A stretch of DNA of 64,000 bases from positions 1 through 64,000 of the forward strand of contig NZ_CANBCA010000005.1 of the NCBI RefSeq assembly GCF_947367035.1, given 5' to 3'. Every line of letters starts with the position of its first letter. Position 1 is the first letter of the stretch. The translations under genes and the position numbers were made by a program. Positions 26,961 to 36,756 of this stretch are shown one piece after another. The stretch comes from an uncultured Helicobacter sp. GTDB taxonomy: Bacteria > Campylobacterota > Campylobacteria > Campylobacterales > Helicobacteraceae. The notes under the pieces were generated by a model, which had not been told where the DNA came from, ran no database searches, and saw only the letters and a program-made list of their open reading frames with translations.

Positions 26961-27640
26961 TATTTGTCCTTTTTTAAAATGATTGTGATTGCCTCGCTTG
27001 CTAGACGCAATCCAAAACTAGCAGTTACTCCGCTGAAACTACCAAGTTCTTTGCATTTCGGATCTTCTGGGCTAAAAGCTACCATAAAATCTCCTTTAAA
27101 TCCTTGTTTTTTTAACCCCTCACGAAATTTTCTCGCGAATTTATCTCCATAACTTTTCCAAATGGGTGCGAATTGGATTTGCGAGGGGTCTAGTTTTTTT
27201 GCACTTCCCATAGAAGAAAGTAAATAAGGTTTTGTAGAATCTTTTGGTTTGTTGGCTATTTTGAGTGCAAGTGCAATTTTTGCCTCTATATCATCAATCG
27301 CGTCTATGACAATATCATAAGCATTAAAGTTAAAATTATCAATAAACTCTTGTGTAATTTTAGAATCTAGCGCAAGAATACCTTTGTATTTATTGGCTAG
27401 AATTGCGACTTTTTTATGCCCAATGCCTTCAAATGATCCAATTTGGCGATTCTGATTGCTTTCTTCAAAACAATCATTATCTACAATACAGATTGTGCCA
27501 ATTCCTGTGCGATAGAGACAATCTAGCGCAAAGCTTCCAACGCCTCCTACGCCAAGTAATAAAATTTTAGCATTTTGGAGTTTTTTGAATCCCTCTTCTT
27601 TAAATAAAGGCAAAGTTCTAGCAAAACGTTTTTGGTTCAT
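26960..27640 (-). CDS. tcdA: tRNA threonylcarbamoyladenosine dehydratase
   Basis: The 226-residue E1-like protein has the nucleotide-binding LLGVGGVGSFALD, the VDNDCFEESNQNRQ motif and an internal IDAIDDIEAK segment, matching TcdA/CsdL. TcdA cyclises t6A37 in tRNAs using ATP. The start at 27640 overlaps the surE stop (TAATG); an upstream in-frame ATG inside surE is less likely. The adenylation core is intact, but the catalytic-cysteine region was not firmly placed by eye. MoeB/ThiF-type enzymes are the alternative, but the neighbours and length favour TcdA. Confidence 0.88.
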   Translation of the reverse strand: MNQKRFARTLPLFKEEGFKKLQNAKILLLGVGGVGSFALDCLYRTGIGTICIVDNDCFEESNQNRQIGSFEGIGHKKVAILANKYKGILALDSKITQEFIDNFNFNAYDIVIDAIDDIEAKIALALKIANKPKDSTKPYLLSSMGSAKKLDPSQIQFAPIWKSYGDKFARKFREGLKKQGFKGDFMVAFSPEDPKCKELGSFSGVTASFGLRLASEAITIILKKDK

Positions 27641-28431
27641 TAATCTAAGTCTCCATTGATCCAATTTTCCAAAGTGCGCAAACGATTCCTTGCGGTAAAG
27701 TCTAAAGTGATAGGGCTAATAGAAACATAGCCTTTCATTATTGCATTAAAGTCCGAAGTTTCATTATTTGTGCGTTCTTGCCAAGCTAGGGGATGTAAGC
27801 CCAACCAATAATATTCTTCCCCACGTGGATTGCGATGCACGTGTGCATCATTCCCATAAGTGCGGATTCCAAGTTCTGTGATTTTGAAGCCTTTGCAATC
27901 TTTGGCAGGAATTTGTGGAATATTGACATTGAGAAATTCCCTTTCTTGCAAGGGATAATGGTTCTCTAGGATTCTTTTTGCAAGTCGAAAAATGCTTTGC
28001 TTTGCTAAAGCAAAATCAAATCCAAAGTAATTTTTATCCTGCAAAACTTGTGAAATTGCAATAGATGGAATTCCGTGCAACGCCCCTTCCATTGCTGCAC
28101 TTGCTGTGCCAGAATAGCTCACATCCTCACCCATATTAGAGCCAATATTAATGCCACTTACAATTAAATCAGGCATAAATCCTTCTTGATAGAGTGCATT
28201 TAAAGAAAGATAAATGCAGTCTGTGGGGCTTCCGTCTTCTAATTTATAAAAGTCATCTTCTATCTTAATAAACCGCATAGGACGTGTGAGGGTCATACAA
28301 TGCCCACAGGCAGATTTTTCGCTTGCAGGTGCTACAATCATAATGTGTCCAAGTGGGCTTAAGGCTTCTTTAAGTGCCAAAAGTCCGGGAGATTGATAGC
28401 CATCATCGTTAGTTAATAAAATGCGTTTCAT
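27640..28431 (-). CDS. surE: 5'/3'-nucleotidase SurE
   Basis: This stationary-phase phosphatase hydrolyses nucleoside monophosphates. The 263-residue product has the N-terminal metal motif LLTNDDGYQSPG, the CGHCMTLTRP segment, and GSPTDC, with VSGINIGSNMGEDVSYSGT as the family-specific stretch. It lies between ispA (11-base gap) and tcdA (coupled) in the minus-strand operon. Confidence 0.97.
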   Translation of the reverse strand: MKRILLTNDDGYQSPGLLALKEALSPLGHIMIVAPASEKSACGHCMTLTRPMRFIKIEDDFYKLEDGSPTDCIYLSLNALYQEGFMPDLIVSGINIGSNMGEDVSYSGTASAAMEGALHGIPSIAISQVLQDKNYFGFDFALAKQSIFRLAKRILENHYPLQEREFLNVNIPQIPAKDCKGFKITELGIRTYGNDAHVHRNPRGEEYYWLGLHPLAWQERTNNETSDFNAIMKGYVSISPITLDFTARNRLRTLENWINGDLD

Positions 28432-28442
28432 TGAAAGAACCT

Positions 28443-29294
28443 TTAAAAATAATGACTTAAAAGCGTATTGAAGATTTTTTCTACTTTTAATGCCTTCAAT
28501 TGTGCTTTAATAGAGTTTTCAAGGTTTTTTGCTTCTAGCTTTGCACCCTCTAAACCTAGTAGATTTACATAGCTATTTTTTATACTATCTTGGTGTGTAG
28601 GTTTGCCAGCTTCTTGCTCACTTTGTGTTGCATCAATAATGTCATCACGAATTTGGAAAAACAATCCTAAATCTAGCCCTAATGCATAAAGAATCTTACA
28701 AGTTTTTTTATCACACTCTGCAAGGATTCCGCCCATTTGCAAACTTGCTGCAATGAGCTTGGCTGTTTTGTTTAAATGAATGGTTTTTAATTGTTTAAGT
28801 GGGAGATTTTGACGTTCAAAGTGGCAATCTAATGCTTGTCCTAGCACCATACCATAGATTCCACCATTATAACTTAGAGATTGTATTAATTTGACTTTGA
28901 TTTTTGGTTTTAATTTTGCTTTTGTTAAGAGATAAAATGCGTGAGTGTTTAATCCATCACCTACTAAAATTGCGCTTGTTTCATCGTATTTTGTGTGTAA
29001 TGTTTGGCAACCTCTACGTAAGGTTGCATTATCCATCGCGGGCAAATCATCATGGATAAGCGAATAAGTGTGTAAAATTTCTATTGCAAGTGCAGGGGCA
29101 AAAGCCTTTTCTATCATTTTTGGTTTATAACTTGCTACAACACTTAAAAGCAATTTGGGTCGGAATCTTTTACCTCCATTTAAAACCATTTCCCATAAAG
29201 CGGTTTCAAAATAAGGGTGAAAACTAGCGACTTTAGGGACTTGCTTAATAAGATAGTGTTCAAATCTATCAAAGACTAAAGGCATTAGATTCAT
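28443..29294 (-). CDS. ispA: Polyprenyl synthetase, farnesyl or geranylgeranyl diphosphate synthase
   Basis: The 283-residue enzyme has both aspartate-rich motifs: DDLPAMDNA (first) and FQIRDDIID (second). The GGKRFRPKLL segment for substrate binding is present. It makes C15 or C20 prenyl diphosphates for undecaprenyl carrier and menaquinone side chains. The start overlaps the end of the PDZ gene by 26 bases; a second ATG three codons in is also possible. Confidence 0.93.
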   Translation of the reverse strand: MNLMPLVFDRFEHYLIKQVPKVASFHPYFETALWEMVLNGGKRFRPKLLLSVVASYKPKMIEKAFAPALAIEILHTYSLIHDDLPAMDNATLRRGCQTLHTKYDETSAILVGDGLNTHAFYLLTKAKLKPKIKVKLIQSLSYNGGIYGMVLGQALDCHFERQNLPLKQLKTIHLNKTAKLIAASLQMGGILAECDKKTCKILYALGLDLGLFFQIRDDIIDATQSEQEAGKPTHQDSIKNSYVNLLGLEGAKLEAKNLENSIKAQLKALKVEKIFNTLLSHYF

Positions 29295-30417
29295 TTAAAA
29301 GTCCTTGTATAATGCTTTCTTGTGTTTGGATAGGTTGCTTCTGATTGACATTAATAAAAAACTGGAAATCATCACGCGAAATCAACCATTTTTGTGTCTT
29401 ATCTGGGTATCTACCCAGTAAGTGAATAATTGCATCATAGCCTTTAGGAACGGCTTGTTGATTCACGCGTAAAACTTTATCACCCACTTTTAAACGTTCA
29501 AAGCCATTTTTGGCATAGGGTGCAACAGAGGTAATCACAAAATCGCTATTGATTTCAATTCCTACACGTCCTAAAAAATCTTCTTTTAAGAGCATTCCAC
29601 CACGTCTTTTATCCACGCGCACTTGTAGTTCCATAACCGTTCCATTGCGTGATATACGCACAGGCACGATTTCTCTTTCTTTTAAATCAAAAACAACACG
29701 ATTAAAATGCGCAACATTTGGAATCGCTTCTCCATTAATCATCATAATCTCATCTCCATAAACAAAAGGATTTGCTGGGAAAAAGGGGTCAATTAGATTC
29801 ACTTCTACTTTGTCATCATTATTTTGAAACACACGCACACCAATATCACCATAATAGATAGAATCACTATGGATAAAACGTTCCAAATAATCTTTTTCAA
29901 TAAATTCATTTTTACCAATCCCGATTCCATAAATATGGTCGCAAACCGTGCTAATAAGACTATTTGGAAAGGTTGGGGTATTAAGAGTTGCGTAATCAAT
30001 AGGACTTTGCATGCGCGTTTGGATTTTGCCACTTACCCCCTCTAGTGGTAGGATACTTGCCATCTCATCTTCTAGGATTTCTTTATGAATTGCACGCAAA
30101 GAAATTGGCAATAATTCGCTTTTAGATTCCAATAAATACATACCTAAAAAAGGGTCATGTTTTAAAATTTTATAGCCTTTTGGTGCAGATTTTGGAGAAT
30201 AGACGAATAAAGCAACTTTAGAAGGGGTTAAGGTTTCGGATTCTGTGGTATTTCCTAGTCGTTTTACCGCAATTCCATAAGTGTTATTTACCCGCTCCAT
30301 TGAAAACATTGCCTTTTGCTTGCAAGCTTCAAAGTCATAGGCAAAAAGTATCCCATTTAACAACACGATTCCATATCCAAGCCAACAGAATTTTTTCAAT
30401 CTAGTTAAACTTAACAT
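29269..30417 (-). CDS. Exported PDZ-domain protein
   Basis: The 382-residue protein begins with a hydrophobic export signal (about residues 10-26, ending LFAYDFEAC). PDZ-like segments are visible twice: VYGDEIMMINGEAIPNV near residue 240 and FERLKVGDKVLRVNQQAV near 330. No protease active site is seen. It probably acts in the periplasm as a scaffold or chaperone. The slot between ispA and the YbaB gene is, as I recall, similar in H. pylori, where it is uncharacterised. Confidence 0.75.
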   Translation of the reverse strand: MLSLTRLKKFCWLGYGIVLLNGILFAYDFEACKQKAMFSMERVNNTYGIAVKRLGNTTESETLTPSKVALFVYSPKSAPKGYKILKHDPFLGMYLLESKSELLPISLRAIHKEILEDEMASILPLEGVSGKIQTRMQSPIDYATLNTPTFPNSLISTVCDHIYGIGIGKNEFIEKDYLERFIHSDSIYYGDIGVRVFQNNDDKVEVNLIDPFFPANPFVYGDEIMMINGEAIPNVAHFNRVVFDLKEREIVPVRISRNGTVMELQVRVDKRRGGMLLKEDFLGRVGIEINSDFVITSVAPYAKNGFERLKVGDKVLRVNQQAVPKGYDAIIHLLGRYPDKTQKWLISRDDFQFFINVNQKQPIQTQESIIQGLLNESNAFSL

Positions 30418-30728
30418 TATATCCCTTTCAGTGGAAAATCTCCTAAGTTGCCTAGCATACCCATTGCCACCGTCTTGCGATTTGTATCTATACTTTTAAA
30501 TATATCATTAAATGCGCTAATAAGAAGAATTTGCAGAGATTCTTTATCTTCTAATAAAGAATCATCAATGCTAATATCAATGATTTCACCTTCACCATTA
30601 GCACTGATACTCACTAACCCACCACCACTTTTTGCATTGAAAATCAAATTTTTGTTTTCTTCTTGCGCTTCTTTAAGCTTTTCTTGTAGATTGCCAAGTG
30701 TTTTGGCAAGTTCTTGTGGGTCAAACAT
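30417..30728 (-). CDS. YbaB/EbfC nucleoid-associated protein
   Basis: The 103-residue protein has the YbaB/EbfC pattern: a coiled N-terminal helix ([20 protein letters not shown]) followed by [21 protein letters not shown] and a C-terminal helical half. Members bind DNA as dimers; some are linked to recombination and gene expression. It overlaps panD by eight bases and directly abuts the PDZ gene. Confidence 0.92.
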   Translation of the reverse strand: MFDPQELAKTLGNLQEKLKEAQEENKNLIFNAKSGGGLVSISANGEGEIIDISIDDSLLEDKESLQILLISAFNDIFKSIDTNRKTVAMGMLGNLGDFPLKGI

Positions 30729-31089
30729 TTTTCAACTCCTTTTTTATCGCAATAATTTGATTTTTTTCATCTACTAGCACGATTTTTGGTGTATAATCAA
30801 GAAGTTCTTGTTGATTATATTGTGCATAAGCCATTACAATAATTTTATCTCCCACTTGCACTTTGCGTGCTGCTGCACCATTTAAGCATATATCGCCTTT
30901 ATTGCCCTCTATGACATAGGTTGAAAATCGCTCACCATTGTTAATATTAACAATATCTACCTTTTGCCCTTCTTGTAGTCCTGCGGCTTTGATGAGTTCA
31001 ATATCAATCGTGATAGAACCGACATAATTCAAATTGGCATCACTCACGCTTGCGCGATGAATTTTGCTATATAACATCGTTAGATTCAA
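30721..31089 (-). CDS. panD: Aspartate 1-decarboxylase precursor
   Basis: PanD makes beta-alanine for pantothenate and CoA. The 122-residue proenzyme has MLYSKIHRA and the self-cleavage site NYVGSITID, where Ser25 becomes the pyruvoyl group. The TTG start at 31089 has AAGGA upstream; ATG 31077 is the alternative. It appears to be the first gene of the operon that runs to the methyltransferase. Together with coaD it belongs to the CoA pathway. Confidence 0.96.
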   Translation of the reverse strand: MNLTMLYSKIHRASVSDANLNYVGSITIDIELIKAAGLQEGQKVDIVNINNGERFSTYVIEGNKGDICLNGAAARKVQVGDKIIVMAYAQYNQQELLDYTPKIVLVDEKNQIIAIKKELKNV

Positions 31090-31202
31090 TTCCCTGTCCT
31101 TAAAGAATTTTCAAAAATTCAAAAACCTTGTAAATTCTAAGAATTTTAACACATTTTGTTAAAATAAAAAACCTTAATTTTTAAAAGATTGGAAGTGTGG
31201 AT

Positions 31203-31763
31203 TTATAAATCCAAAAGTGTATAAGTTGAAACAAGTTTTTGCACACTTTCTGCGCCTTTTAAGGATTCAAGATTCAAAATAAAACAAGATTCTACACATT
31301 TTGCTCCTGCTTGTTTGATAAGATTGACTGCGGCAATTGCGGTGCCACCTGTAGCGATTAAATCATCTATTAAAAGCACATTAGGATTAGGTTTATTAGA
31401 GGCTTTAAATGCGTCAATATGAATTTCAATTTCGCTGAAGCCATATTCTAAAGAGTATTTTTCAGAAATGGTTGTGTAGGGTAATTTGCCTTTTTTACGA
31501 ATAGGGACAAATCCAATTCCTAGTGTATAGGCTAAAGCAGCACCAAAAATAAAGCCACGACTTTCAATTCCTGCTATAAAATCAATCTTTAAAGATTCAT
31601 AACGCACTTTTAAATGGTCAATAACGATTTCAAAAGCTTGCGGATTGTTTAAAAGGGTTGTGATGTCATAAAACAAGATTCCTGGTTGTGGATAATCTGG
31701 AATCGTGCGGATAGAATCAAGTAAAAACCTCTTTTGTTTGTTGTCTAGTGCGGTTGTTTGCAT
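31203..31763 (-). CDS. apt: Adenine phosphoribosyltransferase
   Basis: This salvage enzyme converts adenine and PRPP to AMP. The 186-residue product has the flexible PYPTISEKYS-like loop region, [15 protein letters not shown], and the PRPP-binding loop [13 protein letters not shown]. Its length is normal. It is a single gene with a recognisable promoter that includes a TTGACA -35 element. Confidence 0.96.
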   Translation of the reverse strand: MQTTALDNKQKRFLLDSIRTIPDYPQPGILFYDITTLLNNPQAFEIVIDHLKVRYESLKIDFIAGIESRGFIFGAALAYTLGIGFVPIRKKGKLPYTTISEKYSLEYGFSEIEIHIDAFKASNKPNPNVLLIDDLIATGGTAIAAVNLIKQAGAKCVESCFILNLESLKGAESVQKLVSTYTLLDL

Positions 31764-31808
31764 ATTTTCCCTTTAACCTTTTAGTTTAAATTTTGCATAT
31801 TTTGCGGA

Positions 31809-31838
31809 ATCTTAACGCGTTTTGTGCTATTGTGTCAA
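31809..31838 (-). promoter_or_regulatory. Sigma70-type promoter of apt
   Basis: On the minus strand TTGACA (31833-31838) is followed after 18 bases by TAAGAT (31809-31814), about 45 bases before the apt start. A clear -35 box is unusual for this group. Confidence 0.6.
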
Positions 31839-31891
31839 GATTTTAGTTTTTATTATAGAAAGAAAGTTTTAAGAATAATGTAGAAGTTTGC

Positions 31892-31897
31892 TACAAT
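31892..31897 (+). promoter_or_regulatory. -10 element of the nuclease-like gene
   Basis: TACAAT lies 43 bases before the ATG at 31940, diverging from the apt promoter. Confidence 0.4.
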
Positions 31898-31939
31898 TTC
31901 AAATAATACAAAGGTTTTTTATCAAAGGTAGAATCGTCA

Positions 31940-32503
31940 ATGCAAAGGACAAAAAAACTTAAAAATATTTTAATGATTACTTTGGGTGTATGTTTGATAG
32001 GTTTGAATCTTTTTGCCTTTGCAACTCCACCTATTAGTATGCAGGTGTTGTTAAAATCTATTTATGCACCTACACTTTTTAGCGTGTATAATAAGAGATA
32101 TGGTATGCTTTATTGTCAGCTTTATGGAATAGCTGGGGTTAGCAAAAGTTTCCAAAATGATACTTGCGAAGTGAATCAACAAGCAGTGAAAGAAATGCGA
32201 CATTTTGCGATGCAATATACGCGCAATAAAGTTTTTTTAGAAGAACAATATCGTTTGGGTTATAAAAATGGTTGGTGTTTTTTGCAAAATGGAGGGAATC
32301 TCTTTAATGCAGAGCTTGTGCGTGATGGTTATGCAGTTGTGCAGTATTTTGACCTAACAGAATCTGCAATATTGGCAGATTTAGAGGTGTTAGAAAATAT
32401 TGCTAGAAGCGAAAAGCGCGGGTTGTGGAAAGAATGGAGCAAGGAAATGGAATGTTTAAAACGAACCTTGCAAGAAATTGCTAAAGAGGTTTTAAGTGAG
32501 TGA
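31940..32503 (+). CDS. Exported staphylococcal-nuclease-like protein, divergent
   Basis: The 187-residue protein has an N-terminal export signal (basic start, hydrophobic 10-28). Its C-terminal half resembles thermonuclease (SNase) domains: LVRDGYAVVQYFD, then ADLEVLENIARSEKRGLWKEW. The N-terminal catalytic region is poorly conserved; where the family has an RLxGIDAPE-type motif this protein reads QLYGIAGVSK, so catalytic ability is uncertain. It would act in the periplasm or be membrane-bound. It diverges from apt. Confidence 0.65.
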   Translation: MQRTKKLKNILMITLGVCLIGLNLFAFATPPISMQVLLKSIYAPTLFSVYNKRYGMLYCQLYGIAGVSKSFQNDTCEVNQQAVKEMRHFAMQYTRNKVFLEEQYRLGYKNGWCFLQNGGNLFNAELVRDGYAVVQYFDLTESAILADLEVLENIARSEKRGLWKEWSKEMECLKRTLQEIAKEVLSE

Positions 32504-32538
32504 AATTTCATTATCATTTAAAACTCTTGAATTTTAGT

Positions 32539-32544
32539 TATAAT
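32539..32544 (+). promoter_or_regulatory. -10 element of the TRIC-type gene
   Basis: TATAAT lies 34 bases before the ATG at 32579. Confidence 0.45.
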
Positions 32545-32578
32545 GCAAAATGAATAAAATCTCTATTTTAGGATAAAA

Positions 32579-33205
32579 ATGCTTTTGACAAGTTTGTATA
32601 TTGTAGGGATTACCGCAGAGGGAATGAGTGGGGCATTAGCGGCTGGAAGACATAATATGGATTGGTTTGGAGTGGTTTTTATTGCTTGTGTAACGGCAAT
32701 TGGTGGAGGCTCTATCCGTGATGTGCTTTTTGGGCATTATCCGCTGACTTGGGTCGCTCACCCAGAATATTTGCTTATTGTGTGTTTTGCGGCAATTTTA
32801 ACCACAAGAATCCCTTATTTTGTCGCTAGATTTGAACGTGCCTTTTTGGTATTAGATGCTATGGGTCTTGCCGTTTTTAGTGTGATTGGCGCACGTGTTG
32901 GGATTGATTTACACCCAAGTGGAGCAATGGCAGTAACAGGTGCAGTCATTACTGGTGTGTTTGGTGGAATCTTGCGGGACATTTTTTGTGCAAGGATTCC
33001 GCTTGTGTTTCAAAAAGAGCTTTATGCTAGTATTTCTTTGCTTGTTGGTAGCTTATATGTCATTTGTGAATTTGTTAGCACAAAATATTTTGCAATCCAT
33101 CAAAATTTGATAATTATTGCTTGTTTATCTATCGGATTTATCGCACGCCTGATTGCAATTCGTTATCATTTAGGTTTGCCTACATTTAAATATAATCCTA
33201 AGTAA
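32579..33205 (+). CDS. TRIC/UPF0126-family membrane protein
   Basis: The 208-residue inner-membrane protein has about seven hydrophobic segments in two homologous halves. Each half carries a GGxxRD-type motif (AIGGGSIRDVLFG and GVFGGILRDIFCA). This is the bacterial TRIC cation-channel family (YadS/YicG type); some members are proposed to transport glycine or cations. The transported species cannot be read from the sequence. It is a single gene followed by a palindromic repeat. Confidence 0.88.
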   Translation: MLLTSLYIVGITAEGMSGALAAGRHNMDWFGVVFIACVTAIGGGSIRDVLFGHYPLTWVAHPEYLLIVCFAAILTTRIPYFVARFERAFLVLDAMGLAVFSVIGARVGIDLHPSGAMAVTGAVITGVFGGILRDIFCARIPLVFQKELYASISLLVGSLYVICEFVSTKYFAIHQNLIIIACLSIGFIARLIAIRYHLGLPTFKYNPK

Positions 33206-33230
33206 TAGCTGAAGTCAAGAGCGGGTTATG

Positions 33231-33314
33231 GATTGCCACGAAAATCTAAAGATTTTCTCACAATGACAAGTTGGCTTCGCGTCATTGAGGCACACGAAGT
33301 GCAATGAAACAATT
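33231..33314. repeat. REP-like palindromic intergenic element
   Basis: Two inverted units end in CAATGAC (33261-33267) and GTCATTG (33281-33287). The first unit also contains an internal hairpin (GAAAATC/GATTTTC). The core resembles the widespread intergenic palindromes built on GTCATTG...GCAATC found in many bacteria. A 17-bp piece (33252-33268) recurs exactly at 217-233. It lies between the convergent TRIC and menG genes. Confidence 0.6.
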
Positions 33315-33361
33315 TATATACAGAATCGCCAACATCAATAAAGGCTACAAATTACTACGAA

Positions 33362-34081
33362 TTAAAGTTTTTTTGCAATAAACAGAGTGCAAACATTTGC
33401 AGAAAATGCTTTTGTATAAATTGGGGCAAAGCCTACTTCTTGTAATTCCGTGTTTAGTTTTTCTGCAGTTAAAAATTCTTCAATGGAATCAGGTAAATAA
33501 CGATAAGCACGATAATTTTTAGAGACAATTCCACCAATGTATGGCAAGATATTTTTCGTGTAAATTCCCATAAGTCTTTCTAAAAGTGTTGGGTTTTCGC
33601 ATTTAGTAAATTCTAAAATTACCAAGATTCCATTTTTTTTAACCACTCTTGCAAATTCCGCTAAGGCGCGTTTTCTCTCTACGACATTTCGGATTCCATA
33701 GGCAATACTCACAATGTCTTTGCTTGCACTCTTTAACGGAAGTTCTATTGCTTCGCATTGCACAAATTCTACATTGGGAAGTTTTTTGCGTGCGACACTT
33801 AGCATTCCCTCGCTTGGGTCAAGTCCTATGATACTTTGGATTTGCACATTTTCTTCTTTGGCATTTTTGTCCCAATGACTTATCATATCACCTGTCCCGC
33901 ACGCGACATCAGCAATATGAAGCGAAGATAAGGATTCTAGTGGTAAGTTTTTAAAAGCAAGTTTGCAGGCTTTTTGTCTCCAAGCAATGTCTATCCCACA
34001 ACTCATCACGCGGTTTGCTAAATCATAGCTTCCTGCTATATCATCAAACATTGCAATGATTTCTTGCTGTTTATTTTGCAT
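33362..34081 (-). CDS. menG: Demethylmenaquinone methyltransferase
   Basis: This enzyme methylates demethylmenaquinone in the last step of menaquinone synthesis. The 239-residue product has the UbiE/MenG signatures [17 protein letters not shown], the SAM motif [11 protein letters not shown], and SIAYGIRNV. Campylobacterota lack ubiquinone, so the menaquinone role is preferred over UbiE. Its start overlaps the end of argH by 11 bases. Confidence 0.94.
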   Translation of the reverse strand: MQNKQQEIIAMFDDIAGSYDLANRVMSCGIDIAWRQKACKLAFKNLPLESLSSLHIADVACGTGDMISHWDKNAKEENVQIQSIIGLDPSEGMLSVARKKLPNVEFVQCEAIELPLKSASKDIVSIAYGIRNVVERKRALAEFARVVKKNGILVILEFTKCENPTLLERLMGIYTKNILPYIGGIVSKNYRAYRYLPDSIEEFLTAEKLNTELQEVGFAPIYTKAFSANVCTLFIAKKL

Positions 34082-35504
34082 AAGATTCCTTGTTAGCTAA
34101 ATTTTGTAAATCTTTTTGGGCGAGTTGTAGCCAAGCCTCCAAGCTTTCAATTTGTGTTAAAGTTGCTTTTGTAGAAGTGCCGCCATAAGAGTTTCTACTA
34201 TTCATAGAAGCCATTAAATCTAAGCTTTTGTGCGCATTTGGTGGAATGCTAGAATCCACACTGCATAATTCCTCTACACTTAATTCACTTAAATCTTTGC
34301 CAAGAGATTCGGCATAAGCGACTGCTTTACCCGTGATATGGTGCGCTTCACGGAATGGAATCCCACAAGTTTGCACAAGGAAATCTGCTAAATCTGTTGC
34401 GCTTAAATGTCCATTTTTACAAGCTTTTAGCATAGAGTCTGTATTGATTGTCATTGTTTTTAGAGTTTCTTTTAAGATTCTTAAGGAAATATCTAAAGTC
34501 TCAAAACTATCAAAAACTCCCTCCTTATCTTCTTGCGTATCTTTATTATAAGCTAGTGGCAAGCCTTTCATCACGACTAAAAGTGAAAGAAGATTGCCAT
34601 AGATACGTCCGCTTTTACCGCGTAGAAGTTCTGGGACATCGGGATTCTTTTTTTGTGGCATTATGGAGCTTCCCGTAGAATACGCATCACTTAGAGTGAT
34701 GAATCTAAACTCATAACTGCTCCATAGCACAAGTTCCTCTGCAAGTCTTGAAATGTGCATAGCAATCATAGAGCAATCATAAAGAAAATCTAGCGCAAAA
34801 TCTCTATCACTGACAGAATCTGTGGCGTTTAAGGTAGGTGCGCTAAACCCTAAAGCCTTTGCGCTAAAGAATCTATTGGTAAGATAAGGTGTGCCAGCAA
34901 GTGCTGCTGCTCCTAGAGGACAGAAGTTGTTGCGTTTATAAGAGGATTCTAATCGCTCAAAATCTCGGACAAACATACTCATATATGCACACATTAAAAA
35001 GCCAAAATTTATGGGTTGAGCGTGTTGTAAATGTGTCATACCTGGTAGAATAGTTTGTGTGTGGGATTTAGCGATTTCTAATAAGGTTGCAATTAAGTCC
35101 AAAAGAAGAGACATAATCGTGCGGTTAGATTCTAGCACAAAGAGTCTAAAATCTAATGCAACTTGGTCATTGCGACTGCGTGCAGTGTGGAGTTTCTTGC
35201 CCACCTCCCCGATGATTTGTGTCAGTCGCTTTTCAATCGCCATATGAATGTCTTCATCACTAAGCACAAATTCAAAAGCTCCTTGCTCTATTTCTTCTCT
35301 GATTTGCTCTAAGCCTTTGCAAATTTCTGTTACTTCCTTTTTGCTTAGGATTCCACAATTTGCTAACATTTTGGCGTGTGTTTGTGAGCCTAAAATATCT
35401 TGTTTATAGAGTTTTTTATCAAAGGGTAAAGAGGCATTAAATGCATCTAAAATTTCTGCTGCACGGACGCTAAATCGCCCACCCCAAAGTTTTTTGTTTT
35501 CCAT
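34071..35504 (-). CDS. argH: Argininosuccinate lyase
   Basis: This enzyme cleaves argininosuccinate to arginine and fumarate, completing arginine synthesis. The 477-residue product opens with KLWGGRFS. It has the superfamily signature [12 protein letters not shown] near residue 280 and [15 protein letters not shown] near 115. Its length is normal. Its presence suggests arginine prototrophy, unlike H. pylori. It precedes menG and follows hemJ on the minus strand. Confidence 0.97.
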   Translation of the reverse strand: MENKKLWGGRFSVRAAEILDAFNASLPFDKKLYKQDILGSQTHAKMLANCGILSKKEVTEICKGLEQIREEIEQGAFEFVLSDEDIHMAIEKRLTQIIGEVGKKLHTARSRNDQVALDFRLFVLESNRTIMSLLLDLIATLLEIAKSHTQTILPGMTHLQHAQPINFGFLMCAYMSMFVRDFERLESSYKRNNFCPLGAAALAGTPYLTNRFFSAKALGFSAPTLNATDSVSDRDFALDFLYDCSMIAMHISRLAEELVLWSSYEFRFITLSDAYSTGSSIMPQKKNPDVPELLRGKSGRIYGNLLSLLVVMKGLPLAYNKDTQEDKEGVFDSFETLDISLRILKETLKTMTINTDSMLKACKNGHLSATDLADFLVQTCGIPFREAHHITGKAVAYAESLGKDLSELSVEELCSVDSSIPPNAHKSLDLMASMNSRNSYGGTSTKATLTQIESLEAWLQLAQKDLQNLANKESYAK

Positions 35505-35514
35505 TTTTTTGCCT

Positions 35515-35943
35515 TTAAAAAGGTTTAAGGATTACTAAAATGGTAATAAAAATAATAGCAAGTGTCGGCACTTCATTATAGGCACGGAAAAATTTGCCAC
35601 TTTTAAAACAGCGGTTTTCTCTAAAAGCAACTAAAAAGCGATATAAACTATAATGATAAGCAATTAAAAGCACGATAATTAGAATCTTAGCGTGCATCCA
35701 ACCCCCACTTAGCCAAGTTGGCTCTAAGAGGAGTAACCACACGCCAGAAATCAGTGTGCAAAGAAGTGCGGGATAACCGATAAAGTTAAAGAGCTTTTCT
35801 TCTTGAATCTTAACTACTTCTACAAACCCCGCGTTATTTAAATGCTCCGCGTGATAGACATAAAGTCTAGGTAGATAAAATAGCATCGCCATCCACGATA
35901 CAAACGCTACAATATGAAAAATCTTTACATATAAATAGGTCAT
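35515..35943 (-). CDS. hemJ: Protoporphyrinogen oxidase HemJ
   Basis: The 142-residue membrane protein has four hydrophobic segments and the UPF0093/HemJ motif [20 protein letters not shown], which holds a conserved histidine. HemJ oxidises protoporphyrinogen IX in haem synthesis. ATG 35943 is preferred over an in-frame start 30 bases upstream because GGGAG lies 6 bases before it and conservation begins there. It probably shares a transcript with argH and menG. Confidence 0.9.
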   Translation of the reverse strand: MTYLYVKIFHIVAFVSWMAMLFYLPRLYVYHAEHLNNAGFVEVVKIQEEKLFNFIGYPALLCTLISGVWLLLLEPTWLSGGWMHAKILIIVLLIAYHYSLYRFLVAFRENRCFKSGKFFRAYNEVPTLAIIFITILVILKPF

Positions 35944-36025
35944 AGATTGCTCCCTTTTTGAACTAAAAGTCAAAATTGTAGCAAAACAGACTTAAAGTCA
36001 AGCGAAAAATTAATGATGTTTTTTG

Positions 36026-36031
36026 TATAAT
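36026..36031 (+). promoter_or_regulatory. -10 element of the amino acid ABC operon
   Basis: TATAAT lies about 46 bases before the preferred TTG start at 36077. A longer in-frame start at 36023 would lie upstream of the expected transcription start, which argues against it. Confidence 0.5.
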
Positions 36032-36076
36032 CTACCACAAATTGCCATTGATTTAAAAATTTATAGAGGATTTTAT

Positions 36077-36748
36077 TTGCACGAGTTATTTTTAAATCTT
36101 GATTTTGTTTTTATGAAAAATGCGATTCGAATTTTTGCTAAAGCTTTATGGCTTACCTTGCATTTATCGTTTTTTGGCATTTTATTTTCTATTCTTTTGG
36201 GATTCTTAATTGCTTTGGTGCAATATTATAAATTACGCTTTTTAACCACCATTACACAAGCTTACATTGAGCTTTCGCGTAATACGCCTTTACTAATTCA
36301 ACTTTTTTTTCTATATTATGGATTGACACAAATTGGATTTAAACTTAGTGGATATATCTGTGCTCTTATAGGCGTTGTGTTTTTGGGTGGGAGCTATATG
36401 GCGGAATCTTTTCGTGCAGGGCTAGAATCTGTGGGCAAGATTCAGCTAGAATCTGGACGCAGTTTGGGGCTTAGTGAAATGCAACTTGTCGCTTTTGTAG
36501 TGCTGCCACAAAGTCTGATGGTGAGTTTGCCCTACATTGCTGCAAATGCGATTTTTTTACTTAAAGAGACTTCGGTAGTTAGTGCGATTGCGCTTGCAGA
36601 TGTGTTGTATGTAACCAAAGATTTGATTGGGAGTTATTATAAAACAAGTGAGACTTTGTTGCTTCTTGTGCTTTGTTATTTAGTTGTGTTATTACCTCTA
36701 TCCATTGTTTTTTCACTCTTAGAACGTCATTATAAGCGGTTTGTTTAG
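36077..36748 (+). CDS. Polar amino acid ABC transporter permease 1
   Basis: The 223-residue inner-membrane permease starts at TTG 36077, with AGAGGA 6 bases upstream. It has five or so hydrophobic segments, the ELSRNTPLLIQLFFLYYGL motif and the cytoplasmic loop with LGLSEMQLVAFVVLPQS that contacts the ATPase. This is the His/Glu/Gln-type permease family. The exact amino acid is unknown. The next gene encodes a second permease, giving a heterodimer. Confidence 0.9.
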   Translation: MHELFLNLDFVFMKNAIRIFAKALWLTLHLSFFGILFSILLGFLIALVQYYKLRFLTTITQAYIELSRNTPLLIQLFFLYYGLTQIGFKLSGYICALIGVVFLGGSYMAESFRAGLESVGKIQLESGRSLGLSEMQLVAFVVLPQSLMVSLPYIAANAIFLLKETSVVSAIALADVLYVTKDLIGSYYKTSETLLLLVLCYLVVLLPLSIVFSLLERHYKRFV

Positions 36749-36756
36749 AGATTCTT

